Positions 26,087 through 38,989 of a stretch of DNA of 64,000 nt are shown piece by piece. Source of the stretch: Harmothoe impar (lineage: Eukaryota > Annelida > Polychaeta > Phyllodocida > Polynoidae); NCBI GenBank assembly GCA_947462335.1, contig OX381704.1, positions 40,118,942-40,182,941 on the forward strand, read 5' to 3'. Each line of letters starts with the position of its first letter. Position 1 is the stretch's first letter. Position numbers and translations under genes: made by a program. The notes beneath the pieces were generated by a model, which was not told the DNA's origin, searched no databases, and was given only the letters and a program-made list of their open reading frames with translations.

Positions 26087-26272
26087 GAATTGATACATTT
26101 TAGTAGCGGCAGCAAATTGATACATTTTAGTAGCGGCTGCAAATTGATACATCTTAGTAGCGGCTGCAAATTGATACATTTTAGTAGCGGCTGCAAATTG
26201 ATACATCTTAGTAGCGGCCAAATTGATACATCTTAGTAGCGGCCAAATTGATACATCTTAGTAGCGGCGCAG
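26087..26272 (+). repeat. 24-27 nt minisatellite, 7 units
   Basis: Unit AATTGATACATTTTAGTAGC followed by GGCTGCA; the last units are shortened to GGCC. Confidence 0.92.
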
Positions 26273-26273
26273 A

Positions 26274-27092
26274 GTCATGTGACCTCAGTCCTGACTTCTG
26301 ATTGGTCAAAAGCAAATCACGCAGGAGACGACGTCTTTGTGGCGGCAGGCGGCAAGGAAATGAAGAAGTTTTGCCGATAAATAAATTTACGATTCAACCT
26401 TACAAAGGCGAAATACTCGCCAATACTAACAAATATCGACCTGTATTGGCCAATATCGGTCATTCACCGAGGAACGAATAGAGGCTACGAGCGCGGCCTA
26501 ATAAAAATGTGGCCGCTCGGCTTGCGATCAGCTGATCGTTGACCCACATTCAGATTGAGACGATATCTTTTTTTTTTCATTGACTCCGTTTGGGGGTTAA
26601 ATACCTTATTTTTAATGGAAACAAAGCCTAAGCACTACAAAACATCCCATATTTACACGTACAATAGCTGATTTAGGCCCTATCCCCCCAGAAAATTTGG
26701 TTGAGCCTCTCTCAGTTGATAAATCGGCGAAAAATTGAGACGATAAAAATGTGGCCGCCCGGCTTGCGCTTGACAGTGGCAGGCGTGTTTCAGCTCTCGA
26801 CCAATCAGAAGTCAGGACTGGGGTCACGTGAGGACAGTAGAAATCCAACATGGCGGGCGTCAACTCGCATCGATTTGAATCGATAAAATTGCTCAAATTG
26901 GTCCAAATAGCCACCATTCCACCCCCCCACCACATGTTTTCGGCCTAGAATTCGAAAATAAAGAGAATGGCGCTGGTCGCAACCCTGAAAACGAAGTAGA
27001 TCCGGAGATATCGACTCGTCGGCACGCCGAAAATTGTCGAAATCCAACATGGCGAGCGCCAACTCGCATCGATTCGAATCGATAAACGCCAA
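26274..27092. repeat. Cluster of inverted and direct promoter-like modules
   Basis: A 34-nt block with TGTGACC, CAGTCCTGACTTCTGATTGG (26274-26307) returns inverted at 26799-26832. AAAATGTGGCCGC..CGGCTTGCG occurs at 26505 and 26744 in direct orientation. GAAATCCAACATGGCG followed by a double ATCGATT/AATCGAT occurs at 26840 and 27039. There are CCAAT boxes, CACGTG and AACATGGCGG words, but no clear reading frame. Confidence 0.6.
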
Positions 27093-30000
27093 CTTCACAT
27101 CAATATATTGTTTTGATGCTAAGTATTTTCATTAAACTAACAACAGGAGTTATCACCATTTTTAGTAGGGAATACAACAGAGCAATATTTGAAATGGTAC
27201 AGTACTGAAATCATGTAGAAAATTACATTCTCCCAACATTCACTTTTTTTTGGCAGAATCTGAGTTTTTTTTCAGTTTTTTAAAGAAATCTCTTATTTTA
27301 GGTGATTTAACTTCTTTTTTTCCCATTTCTTTTTACAGATATAGATACCTGAGGTGTTTTGCAAAAGAATGATATAGCTCAAATAGTCCACAGGATATTT
27401 CATCAAGTTGTAACAGATCAGGCAAAACATGTCTGCACAAAAAAACAGGGTGACTATATAAGAGTGGGCTTGACCTAGTTTCATAGCGTTACAGCGAACA
27501 TAGCCCACTCCAATAAAGACGGCAAGGTTACATGTGGACAGCCAGGTGCACATAATACTTATTGAAAATCGATAAACGTGCATTGGGACTGATATTGTAT
27601 GGGTACAAATATAACTGACTAGTCAATCACCCCGGGTGCTTACGAGTTAAGTCTTAGGAATACATAACCACTTTTTTGATATCTCTTAAGAGACAACAGT
27701 CCCACGGAATACGTAACCATAACAGTCAGAACTCAACGCGAGAATTAACAGGGTTTCCTGGTGGCATATATAGGAATCATCTCTTATTTCATTAGGAGTA
27801 AACAGAATCAATGGTGGGCAGCGGTAAATGGTCTATATGTACGTGTAAATATCCGTGTATGTATTTGTACGAACCATTTGTACAAACAGGTGCAGGTAGC
27901 TGGCAGTAGGGAGTGGAGGGAGGTACAAGACACAGAGGATGGGTGGGAGGTGATAGCACCTTAATCTGTTTATCCTACCTGCGTGGTGACCAGGATCGGG
28001 CAGCCAGGTTAAGCCTAGTTGTGTGGCTTGCCGACTACAGGAAATGGGAGCGATAAGCAGGCCGTAGACAAACAGTGGGGAAGATAACAGATGTACGCCA
28101 TATCCCGTGTATGTGTTCCTATCAGACCCGTGTCAATAACCGCTATACCTCCTCCCTCCGTACCTACCCGGTCCCAGCATTCATAGGTTACCTTACACTG
28201 TGTTAAACACTGCACAAGTGCACACACACACAGATTTATTAAGTGCATTGCTAGGAAGGTACATGCACTTGATCGCAAGTCTGTCACAACCGCCCCCTCC
28301 AGCGCATATAATATGGGTACATTTTACACATTCAAATACAAGTACCCATAATATCAGCCCTTGGCTTTGATATCAGCGACAGTTCATTACTCTGCCCTGG
28401 AACTACCCGGGTGACCTCAACCCCGACCCTTATTGCTATTTAGAAAAGTTGTCCAGATATTGCGGTTAAGCACATTTCTAATATGTTATTATTTTTATCC
28501 CCTGCCTCAATTAAACCATATTAGTTATTAAATATCCCAAGCTCAAATCGGAGAAGGTCCCCCCCCCCCCCTTAAATTACAAATCTACTTGTAGGACACC
28601 AGTTTCGTCTTGCTGGACAGTACTGTACCAAAGTACCAGGTATAAGCTGGGTTTCGACCAAACTTCTGCAAATTATCGCAGTGGGGCGTGGGCCAGGCTC
28701 ATGCGGTGTATGTTATGATATCCTATAAATCCCATGTCAATACAAAATTCAAATATGGATGTTTTGTGTTAATTAATGTGCAGTTGATGACGATTTTTCT
28801 CAACGGTAAACTAAATGCTAAAACCTGAGAGAGGTAGGGGCCAGGTGTGGGTGTGGCATGTCACCTGGCGGCTACCTGTGCCGGCTACCTGTACAGCTGA
28901 GTACCTGCCTCACGGAGCGCCTCAACAGGTGCTTCACACGGCCACTAATCCACTCCCTGCCCACACTCACTATCCACTGCCCACAAATCCCGTCAACGAG
29001 TGCAGAAAATGAAGCCTTATCAGCACGCCGAGTAGCGAAAGTACAAGTGGAAGACTAACCCAGCATTACACCCAGACAAGGGTACTTAGGTTAGCCACTC
29101 AGTGGGGGATACACCACCGCTATAGGACCCTCTAGCTACCTTTCACATCAATTGACAAGGTATTGACTACAGGTAAGGGGGTCTGAGGGCGCACCTTGTG
29201 TGCAACATGCTGATACTAGTGTCTACGAGCCCCTAATTCATGTCCAGTACTTGACACAAGAGTCTCCACATTAAGCCCCCTGTAGGTAGCCCATCCTGAT
29301 ACATGTATAGCATGGCATTAGACCTGCTATTATAGCCGTGTCCTACAATGTCTGCTCACAAAATGGGTTGCATTTCCGCCACGCATGATATTATAAAGCC
29401 GAAAAACTTAAGTTGTACATGTATATGGATCCACGGAGCATAAACCTAACGTTGGCACAGTTGTCCAACATGTGCTTCAGGCATCAACATGTGTAAGACT
29501 TAGGCATGTATACAGGCATAATGTACTTCATGATACCCTGACTGTTTTATGTCTATTGAAATATTTCCCATTATTAGTTTAATGAGCAAACCGAACTGAC
29601 CAAAACGATCTCATAATGGGTATTTTTCAGGTGAGCTGATCCGAGAATCTAGGCTAGCTAGGGAACCTGAAACCCCAGGCCTACATTATAAAACACCAGT
29701 ACAATACCAGATATCAACTAGCTGAAAATAAACTTTCATCGCTCAGTGCTCAATTTTAGTACCTTAGTGAATGTTTATGGAGAATTTACACCTTATGAAG
29801 GGCGTCATTTGCCCGAAAAGTTGTGTCATTATAAATAAATCAACTTGTCTCAACTGAAATCTATGGAGTTTGTCCGGTTGTGTTATATAAAACATATGGC
29901 AATTACCTGAAACAGTTTTGTCCCAGGTCGGACTAACAAATAATAGCATTGGAACATGACAAATAAACCTACAGACATGTAGATCAAAGAACCATAATCG

Positions 30001-30685
30001 TGTTGTTGTATTTTTGGCGGGAAAAGCGGTTACGTGGCGTCAGCAGATAAACCATAGTCCTGGTTTGTTATCTGTAAATCCTATCGGGTGCTCTTGTTGT
30101 TATCTGAGTGTGTATCCGCCGTTATCAGTGTGCTGGACTGATCCTCTCACTTCTCACCTGCTGACCGCCTCACCTGACCTGCTGACCACCTGCAGCCTTC
30201 TTACACACACCGCCTGCCTCTGACGGACGGGGGGGGGGGGGGGGGGGGTGGAGAGAAAACTGCCGCCGACTGTTTTACTTGTATTGATTCAGTTACGTAA
30301 ATTCATATTTTGATCGAGTTCATCTTGTCCTGTGCAATATAACAATTTGTGTTTGTTGTTGCAAATCCCTAGTACAATGTACTTGAAACACATGTACAAA
30401 TATCAGGCATGAACATCGGTAGTGGCACTCTTACGCTGTTTCAGTAGTGTACTGATTTTCGTATATATAACATTAACTGTTCACTGATGAGACCGCGGTA
30501 GGTGTTTTTACGTCCAGTTGGACTCGATGTGCAAATTAATTTTTTCACACATTTCTCAATCTTTGGAGAAGAGGGCGGGGATATCTATGCAGTGTTGCAA
30601 CTGTACCTTGACCACACTACATGTATCCTATACGGGTGTACTTGATGATATACTTTGATCCTCAGTTCAATAATATACCATATGA
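27093..30685. other. Intergenic, no gene recognised
   Basis: Ordinary-looking sequence with short chance frames only. Notable are a C13 tract at 28559 and a G20 tract at 30229. Confidence 0.6.
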
Positions 30686-30933
30686 GGCCAAAAAAAAAAA
30701 AAAGTTGTGTTCAGGTATCCCTAGCGACCCTATTTTTTTGGCCCTACCCAATTTTTTTTTTTTTTTTTTTTGGAAGGCATTTTTGTGTTTTTTCTACCAA
30801 AAAATACATTTTTTTCCTGAAATCTGCCTCAAAATCCTTTAAAAAAAAAGGTAAAAAGAATAGAAAAATCGACCTACCTACCCTATTTTTTTTGGGCCAT
30901 GTTACCTGAACACGACTATTTTTTTTTTTGGCC
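30686..30933. mobile_element. GGCC(A)n inverted-repeat element, copy 1
   Basis: Left end GGCC, A13 and GTTGTGTTCAGGTA; right end TACCTGAACACGAC, T run, GGCC. These are inverted copies. The interior is T- and A-rich and non-coding. Confidence 0.7.
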
Positions 30934-32273
30934 TGAGTACATTTTGATTTGAATATCGCCCATACCAAAACACTATCTACAGATGTAAACTATTTGATGG
31001 CCCTAAATTGCATAAGTCTAAAAGTGTTCCAACAACTAAAGCCTCTTGACTCTCCCGTTGATATCACAACTCTCTACAAGAGTGGTGTGTACATGGGGCA
31101 GGCGGGGGAGCTGGGGATGAGAACCCTACACAGTGACTCGAGTTGCACTGAAGGTGTACTAGAGCTGCATTGGAGGTGCACTAGACGTGTACACAAGGGT
31201 TATCAATATCTTGTAATGACCGTCGATAGCGGTGCTGGAGGGCGTCCGGAGGCTCTCCGGGGCCGGCTAAACAGGCCTCCAGGCGGCCACTGGAGCAGCT
31301 ACAAGGCCGCTCACCTGCCTCCTCCAGCCTCCTTGTAATTACAGGTGGGCAGTGGGTCGCCTCCTCCTCCCCACCACCAGCAGAGACTCACAGGGCCTCT
31401 TCTACACATGAACAACCTACACAAGGTGCTCAGTTTCACTCTCCCTGCTCTAACCTCTCCCCTGAAGGATGTGCAATACACACAATGCTGACTGAGTATT
31501 GGTCCTGGATATAAATGACATAAATGGGTCAGAGCACAATATCCTTATGACCCTACATGATGCACATATAGTTGCTATAGTGGAAACACTACGATTCAGA
31601 TCATCTACAATGCACTTCATAATAAATTGCTGTTTAACGCCGACTTTAACTTAATTAAACGTGCTCAGAATTGGGCCTTAGGTGTGCTCATTGTGAGTGT
31701 ACTATTATGGAGTTCTCAGTGAGTATGGTATAATACAGTGTAGTTTAGAGTGAGGATCCGGTGTACTCATGGAGTGGATATGGTGCACTCAGAGGTATAA
31801 AGTGCACACATGCGTGTGTGTGACAAATGCAAACGCCTATTGAAACCGTCTCCCTCATGTTGCACGTCAGAGATGGGATCAATGTAGTTTGCATTTATGT
31901 TTATTTATTTTGAATTTGAAATCATTTATGGAAGTAAAGACCACTTTGTCTCAGCCCATTGAATGCAGCCACATTGTATTCAGAGGGAGTATATACATGC
32001 ACTATGGTGCACCCAGATGGAGTGTACCGAAAGTCGGCCACATGTGTTGCATCCTCCACCCGGGATTAAATCCCATTACACAGCGCTCAATTAGAAGCAT
32101 TGAGGGTGGCGGCTCACTACCTGGGGATCACCCCGCCCCTGCCGCGCCGCACACGCCTCGTTAGCACCTTACTGCCGCCCGTCTCCAGGTGGGGCCCGCC
32201 CTGGAGGCAGGAGGCAGCCACCTGATCCTGTTACACCACACCCTGGAGGCAGGCCATGATCCAAGGCTATTAA
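30934..32273. other. Intergenic, GC-rich island at 31080-31440
   Basis: No gene recognised. The island has CAGGCCTCCAGGCGGCC-type sequence and GGCCGGCT palindromes; a second GC-rich piece lies at 32090-32260. Confidence 0.55.
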
Positions 32274-32567
32274 GGCCAAATAAAAAAAAGTTTTGTTTCA
32301 GGTAACATGGGGAGAAACACTAGGGTCGGTTGGTCGGATTATTTTTTTTTTTTACTTTTTTTTTTTTTAATTTCTCTCTAAAATTGACCCAAAAAGTGTA
32401 AAAAAAGGGGAATTTCCCCCCAAAATTGTGTAAACCTAAAATGATCCCAAAAATGTATAAAAACATAAAAATTCCTTCAAAATTGCATAAAAAAACGTAG
32501 GGTCGGCCCTGTTTAGATAGGGTCGGTCGGGTGACCTGAAACAAACCTTTTTTTTTTTTTTTTTGCC
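32274..32567. mobile_element. GGCC(A)n inverted-repeat element, copy 2
   Basis: Left end GGCCAAATA, A run, TTTGTTTCAGGTAACATGG; right end GTGACCTGAAACAAACC, T run, GCC. The interior has AGGGTCGGTTGGTCGG, CAAAATTGCATAAAAAA and AGGGTCGGCCCT, all shared with copy 3. Confidence 0.75.
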
Positions 32568-32788
32568 TAAACAGTCAAATCCCCGCCGCCTGATTGTGAA
32601 CAAACAACCTCCAATTGGTAACTGTAAGCTAACAGCTTATTGCTCATGAGGTACATGTATGCAGCTTTTCCAACTCATACCATGTAGTTATATATGTGTA
32701 CTTTATGACACCACCGATCTATTTATCACAGAACCGTCCCTTTGAAACTATAAGAATTGTAGTAATTTAAAAATGAGGATAGTGCGGA

Positions 32789-33530
32789 AAGTGTAAGTAC
32801 ATGTAGTACCGGATATGAGGGTAATAGTGTATGTGTAAGTAGTACCAGAAATGAGGGTAATAGTGTATGTGTAAGTAGTACCAGAAATGAGGGTAATAGG
32901 GTATGTGTAAGTAGTACCAGAAATGAGGGTAATAGTGTATGTGTTAGTAGTACCAGAAATGAGGGTAATAGTGTATGTGTAAGTAGTACCAGAAATGAGG
33001 GTGATAGGGTATGTGTAAGTAGTACCAGAAATGAGGGTAATAGTGTATGTGTAAGTAGTACCAGAAATGAGGGTGATAGGGTATGTGTAAGTAGTACCAG
33101 AAATGAGGGTAATAGTGTATGTGTAAGTAGTACCAGAAATGAGGGTGATAGGGTATGTGTAAGTAGTACCAGAAATGAGGGTGATAGGGTATGTGTAAGT
33201 AGTACCAGAAATGAGGGTAATAGGGTATGTGTAAGTAGTACCAGAAATGAGGGTAATAGTGTATGTGTAAGTAGTACCAGAAATGAGGGTGATAGGGTAT
33301 GTGTAAGTAGTACCAGAAATGAGGGTGATAGGGTATGTGTAAGTAGTACCAGAAATGAGGGTAATAGTGTATGTGTAAGTAGTACCAGAAATGAGGGTAA
33401 TAGGGTATGTGTAAGTAGTACCAGAAATGAGGGTAATAGTGTATGTGTAAGAAGTACCAGAAATGAGGGTAATAGGGTATGTGTAAGAAGTACCAGAAAT
33501 GAGGGTAATACGGTGAGGGTGAGTCGTACT
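32789..33530 (+). repeat. 36-nt minisatellite, about 20 units
   Basis: Unit GTGTAAGTAGTACCAGAAAT followed by GAGGGTAATAGTGTAT. It decays at its right edge (33531-33655), where TAGTACTAGAAA remnants continue. Confidence 0.95.
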
Positions 33531-36135
33531 AGAAAGACTGGTACGGTGGAAAGCGTAAATAGTACTAGAAATTCAGTGTAATGTGGAAACCGTCAGTAGT
33601 ACTAGAAATGGGGGTACCGGTAATATGGAAAGTATTAGTATTACTAGAAAAGTGTGCCATTGTTGATTGATTTATTAACCACGAATGACACTGCCGCAGG
33701 TGTCTGCCATAAAGATTAAAAACTAACTAATGCCACACCTGTGGCGCCGGGCGGGCTGGGGAGAGGAAGACGGGGGCAGAGTGGCGTAAGCAGGCTGAAA
33801 CAAGGACGTCTTGGGCTATCTGATAACAGATAGGGGACCTTTCCTTGAGGGGCTGAGTGTTTATGAGAAGGAAGCTCAAGAGGCTGGGAGCGTAACCCAG
33901 CCCTGTAAGGTGTGTGACCAGGGGTCGGCGTCTAAATGACGACTTGTAATCAACTGAGTGAATCGTAGGTAAATTTAGGACTCCCTTCAAGGTCTGTCCA
34001 TAAACCCCACAGGAGACGCGACGACTGGTCCTATCTGCACTGGTTTTGATTGATTGGGCAGCTTGCGATAAAGAATCATGTGGTATCGTAGATAATGCTG
34101 TCTCATAGATAAGGTAGAGATAATGTGAGCTTTATTGAGTACGGCTTCTAGCTGGGATTACCTTGTTCAACTCTAAGTAGTAGTAGTACTACTACTATAC
34201 AGTAGTAGCCGACTGAAACAATATACTACACTACAAGCAGGGGGACGTGGTCTATCTACACGACTTCACACCATACCTGTGATACCACTAGTTGGGCATG
34301 GTTCTATCAATGGGTGCTGTACACTACATCCACTAAACAGATGTCTGTATACAAGAACATGGTACATGTACATACATGATGGGACTTCACATACTATAGC
34401 ATGTACCTACATCATATCAAAATACCCACGAGTAATTTAATATAGGGCCAGTATATACCGGTACATACAATGTATGTAGCTATAAAGTACCAGTACTCCG
34501 GTACATGATATGTGTATATCTACTTGTGACACCAACAACTCACTGTGCACTACCAGGTGCACTATGTATAACATGTGCCATACGGACAACATGTAGGCAA
34601 CACCCACTACTCAATCATGTGGCAGAACGGTCAAGACTCCTAGGTATAGAATGCAGCATGAATCTAACATAATGCAGACCAAATCAGAAGAGAGAAACTC
34701 TAAGTCGGGGGTGTGGTGGGATGGGATGGGGAGGTGTTATCGGGCCATGCAGGTGTCCTGCTCTAAGACCTGCTTCATGCTGGAGGAAATTGACGCAACT
34801 CGTGGAGACGTGAAGCTGGGCACCTTAAGGAAATTAAGTCGGCCCGGAGGAGACCGTGATGTGCCCTCCCGCATGCCGCCCCCGGCCAACCCGCCCTACA
34901 ACGCCGTCAACGTCCGCACAGGGCGGAAATTGGCATTTTTCTTAAATGAAATAATACATGGGTAATCGTGTTTCCTTCCCGACTCACTCCCCTCCGCCAG
35001 CAGACCCGCCCTCTGTGCATAAGCAGGTATGAGCTGAGTGTACGGGATGGGAAGGTGCATGGGGGTGGATGTACAATGTACTCCCTATTGCTTGGGTGTG
35101 TGTGTGTGGGGGGTGGGGGGCACTGGACACTGGCAGTATTCCATTTTATGTCATGTCAACCCGTGTTCATGCCAGGGGAACAATAGAATACACATCCACC
35201 TGACTACACATATCCCCCTGTATGCATTAATACTGAGCCTCCCCCTCCCCAACCCACCCCTGTGCAGTTCTCATAAAGAAGGGAAGTGGGAAGAATACCC
35301 CTGTCACGAGGGCCCCACTGCGTGGACACGGCTAAGACCTAAGTCAAACTGACCGTGCTGAACTTGGAGATTGCCCTACGTTACGACATCCTGCCCACCT
35401 CATTGCGAATTCGTGTCAATACACATGCCAAATATTGAAAGAGGGCGGTCCAAGGGGCCGCTAATGTAACGTTACGGGGCTGACTTTAGGGGACTTTTGT
35501 GAGAAAGTTGCAGCCGCGAGAGTGGTCAGTGTGTACGTAGGGATGTACTGTGTGTGGTGAGCGCGCCGGTCAGTCCCCCCCCCCCCCCCCACACTCACAC
35601 ACAGTACAGCTCATGTACATGGTCACATGAACAGTACAGGCAGAACCTGTGGGGGGGGGGGGGGGGTGCAACAAGTGTCTGAAACAAGTACCCATTCTCA
35701 TAAACTCTTGCCATTTCGAGGACACAAGCATGTGTCGATGGAGGCAAATATCTCAGTGAATTAATGAAAACCCCTTATACATCTAGAAAAGTGCCAACAT
35801 ATTCCTTTAAAATGGCGTAACAACATATCCGTCCTAGATAATCGCATGATTTATACTTGTAATAAAGGGCAAGACAAATGAGTGAGTATCAAGACTTTCT
35901 CCAAAGGTTGGCATAACGTTGCACTTAACCCATCTAGTGAAGCAGCCAGTGACCGGGATTGGTTACGGCACTGCCACGCCACCTATCGCCAGGGCGGAGA
36001 ACGAGGGCCTGTCTGCCCTCCACTGGGTTTGGTTTAACTAGAGGGCTTGACAAAAAACGAAGGCAATGTGTAATTTAGGGTTGTAATATGGGTCAAGTTA
36101 AATTCATGTAATAAAGAATACCTTTGTATATCATG

Positions 36136-36278
36136 CAGAGATGCCACTCTCTGATACTCAAAAAGTAGGAAATCCTTATATCATGGTCAATTTTATGTAG
36201 GAATTTAACATAATTAAAGGCAGAAATCCCAGCGAAAAAGTAGGAATTCCTACAAAAGTAGGATTAGTGGCATCTCTG
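36136..36278. mobile_element. MITE, TIR CAGAGATGCCACT
   Basis: Starts CAGAGATGCCACT and ends AGTGGCATCTCTG, a perfect 13-bp inverted repeat, 143 bp in all. The interior has AAAAAGTAGGA and AAATCCCAGCGA words shared with the weaker copy near 16151. Confidence 0.8.
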
Positions 36279-36523
36279 ATCATGTTTGTGTCTATTGGCA
36301 CTGTAGTGACAGTCATCCACTGACCATTTATTCTATTCTATTTATTTTATAAGATGAAATACAGCCAAATTACAGTGCTTTACTGCTTTAAACTGAGACA
36401 TATAGCTAAACCAAACACTTGTACACTTGAAACAACACAGGAAAGTGGGAAAGGAAGTCAATTTATTGCAATAGAACATAAAATACAATGGCAAGTATTT
36501 GGATTTGTGTCATGCGCTGGAGC

Positions 36524-36537
36524 CCTCCACCTGCTGG
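36524..36537 (-). promoter_or_regulatory. CTCF-like motif (13 of 14)
   Basis: On the minus strand CCAGCAGGTGGAGG, with one mismatch to CCASYAGRKGGCRS. Confidence 0.25.
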
Positions 36538-36983
36538 CGACTTAAACTTCGGTTGCCCTCGTTAATAATTGACGTATGAAATGGTTCAAGAATGATATGG
36601 ATCTTTGGCTGGTGTGAGGTGCGACCTTTTCCACCTTTTCTACGGGAGAAAGCACTGGGTTTGCCTTAGTTCTGTATAGAATCCTCCCAGTATTCCGCCA
36701 ATACCCGAGTGTAATATCGTAGGACACAAATACAGATACTGTAGTATTGATGTGACAGGATGCGAGTTGTAGTGATGCGACGTTATACACCGCGAAGACC
36801 ATTTGAGTTTTGCCCCACCTCGACCCACCACCCCCATTCAGATAACTGTTCAACCTCCTTTCCAACTCGGAGACCCACAGTTTTAGGGTGTGTATAATAC
36901 ATGTTTGTGGGTAATTGTGTAGTGTGTAGTAATTTGTATACTAGTATATATGTAGTAAGTCTAGAGTAGGTAGGGGGCAATGT

Positions 36984-37270
36984 GACATGTGAGTAGTACA
37001 GAAGTGTGGTATAGGTGTGAGTAGTACAGAAGTGTGGTATAGGTGTGAGTAGTACAGAAGTGTGGTATGGGTGTGAGTAGTACAGAAGTGTGGTATAGGT
37101 GTGAGTAGTACAGAAGTGTGGTATGGGTGTGAGTAGTACAGAAGTGTGGTATAGGTGTGAGTAGTACAGAAGTGTGGTATGGGTGTGAGTAGTACAGAAG
37201 TGTGGTATGGGTGTGAGTAGTACAGAAGTGTGGTATGGGTGTGAGTAGTACAGAAGTGTGGTATAGGTGA
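36984..37270 (+). repeat. 30-nt minisatellite, about 9 units
   Basis: Unit GTGTGAGTAGTACAGAAGTG followed by TGGTATAGGT. It shares the GTGTGAGTAGTACAG core with the arrays at 32789 and 51838. Confidence 0.93.
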
Positions 37271-37539
37271 GTACTAAATGTACATCGTAGTGTTTCCTAG
37301 AAACTGACCCCACAGACCCCCCCCCCCCCCTCCACACTAAAAATATCTGTGGAAAAAGATACCTTCAAACTTGAATCCCAACATTCAGCCCGGTATTGGG
37401 AATTTAAGGGAGCACTATATAATTATCGTGATATGTCTTATCAGTGCCTATCACCGTACCAAAGAGACATGAGGGGGGTATAGGTGCTCAGTGTTGCAGG
37501 GTAGTGGGTGGGTAGCAGATAGTGTTGATGATAGACAGG

Positions 37540-38020
37540 ACCATGTGGCTGCTTGTATGCCTGCCCCACCATCACCAACCAGCAGCACACACACAACCCG
37601 CGACTAATAAGTAAGTCCGACAGCCACTCGTGGGCCGTAATTAAGCGGGGTGCAGCGCGCCGCCCCACGCCACCAGCCGCACACAAAACCACGCACACTT
37701 CCAATGCAATTAAACACCCCAAATACCCGATGACTGACACTTTCAAGCACCGCCGAAATTTGGACAAATTTGATTGGGTGCGGTAGGGCTGGCTTAATTT
37801 GTTGGATTTAGCGCAATGGGAGTGAGCGGCTTACACAATGATCAGTGTGCAGTGGGCGCTGATTGACATGACTAATCAATACGCCGGCCGCCCCGCCCCG
37901 GACATGTATCTATTTCAGCCCCTCCGTCAGGAAGCCGTCAGACCCCGCACAATGGCCGCTAACAGCGCCCCCTCACGGCGTCCACAGACGGCTTCCGGCC
38001 GCCGCTAAATGACGCACACT
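37540..38020. promoter_or_regulatory. Candidate regulatory island (homeodomain-like words)
   Basis: Unique-looking GC-rich DNA with CCGTAATTAAGCG, GCAATTAAACACCCC, TGATTGACATGACTAATCAA and TTTGATTGGG. TGATTGACA resembles PBX/MEIS sites and TAATTA resembles homeodomain cores. No reading frame of note. Regulatory role is inference. Confidence 0.35.
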
Positions 38021-38600
38021 GTACAGTGCCGGCACCAGGCCACTGAGGAATCAGGACTGAATCAGGACTGATCCAGTCCTAACCCCCCCCCCCCCCCCCA
38101 CCCCCTCCCTCCCCCACCACTACCTCCGCCACCACAGACACCCTATCTGGGGGAGTGGGACTGAATTTGGATGGGAAGATTGGAGCGAGGAAGGAGAATA
38201 GTCTGAGGGAAGGAGGTCTAGAAGGAAGGGAAAGGAATAGTAAAGCAGGGAGGGAAGAACGTGGGAGGGGGGGGCATGCCAATTGTACATTTACGTATGA
38301 TACGTCTTTTGAATGGTGAAATGATATCTATTATGTTATGTCAGTTGGGCATTAGCTGATGATAAGTTAACGGGGTGAGTCTGTATGCCAATTAATAAAC
38401 CAAAATGAATGTTATTGGTCCGGGGCGTCTTTATAATAAAATAAAATAACAATAATAAACAATTTAAACAGTTTTATCTACTTTTTCTTACTAGAATTAA
38501 CATCATCATCAAACATGTGAAATGTTGCCGACCTCTGAAACCTGCACATCACTGGGCTGTTCTGTACGTTTTCCGCACGTCCAAGACGTGCGCTCAGCTG

Positions 38601-38965
38601 TCCGCTGCAGAGTACAGACTGCTGGTAAGTAACTCTGTCAGCTGCAGAGTACAGACTGCTGGTAAGTTACTCTGTCAGCTGCAGAGTGCAGACTGCTGGT
38701 AAGTAACTCTGTCAGCTGCAGAGTACAGACTGCTGGTAAGTAACTCTGTCAGCTGCAGAGTACAGACTGCTGGTACGTAACTCTGTCAGCTGCAGAGTAC
38801 AGACTGCTGGTAAGTTACTCTGTCAGCTGCAGAGTGCAGACTGCTGGTAAGTAACTCTGTCAGCTGCAGAGTACAGACTACTAGTAAGTAACTCTGTCAG
38901 CTGCAGAGTACAGACTACTAGTAAGTAACTCTGTCTGCGGCAGAGAACAGACTGGCCGTTACTCT
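38601..38965 (+). repeat. 37-nt minisatellite, about 10 units
   Basis: Unit GTAAGTAACTCTGTCAGCTG followed by CAGAGTACAGACTGCTG. Every unit has a CAGCTG E-box and a donor-like GTAAGT. Confidence 0.94.
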
Positions 38966-38989
38966 GTCAGCTGCAGAGTGCAGACAGCA

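Larger units (their letters stand above)
33531..36983. other. Intergenic, palindrome- and homopolymer-rich
   Basis: No gene recognised apart from the MITE at 36136. Includes a 20-bp palindrome of GTA triplets at 34178-34197, many GTACATGTAC-type words at 34300-34520, C16 at 35575 and G16 at 35651. Confidence 0.55.

Noticed and set aside
27293..27583. 96-codon minus frame with hydrophobic segments
   Set aside because: AT-rich DNA with many Ile, Tyr and Lys codons; no motif, no splice context and no neighbour. Chance frame is the simplest reading.
30621..30968. Overlapping Lys/Phe-rich frames on both strands
   Set aside because: Caused by poly-A and poly-T runs of the inverted-repeat element at 30686-30933.
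32789..33530. Possible CRISPR-like array
   Set aside because: Direct tandem repeats with no unique spacers. The same holds for all other arrays in the window.
36783..37337. 184-codon minus-strand frame with HTHTTLLYYS repeats
   Set aside because: It is produced by the 30-nt minisatellite, which is also a multiple of three.
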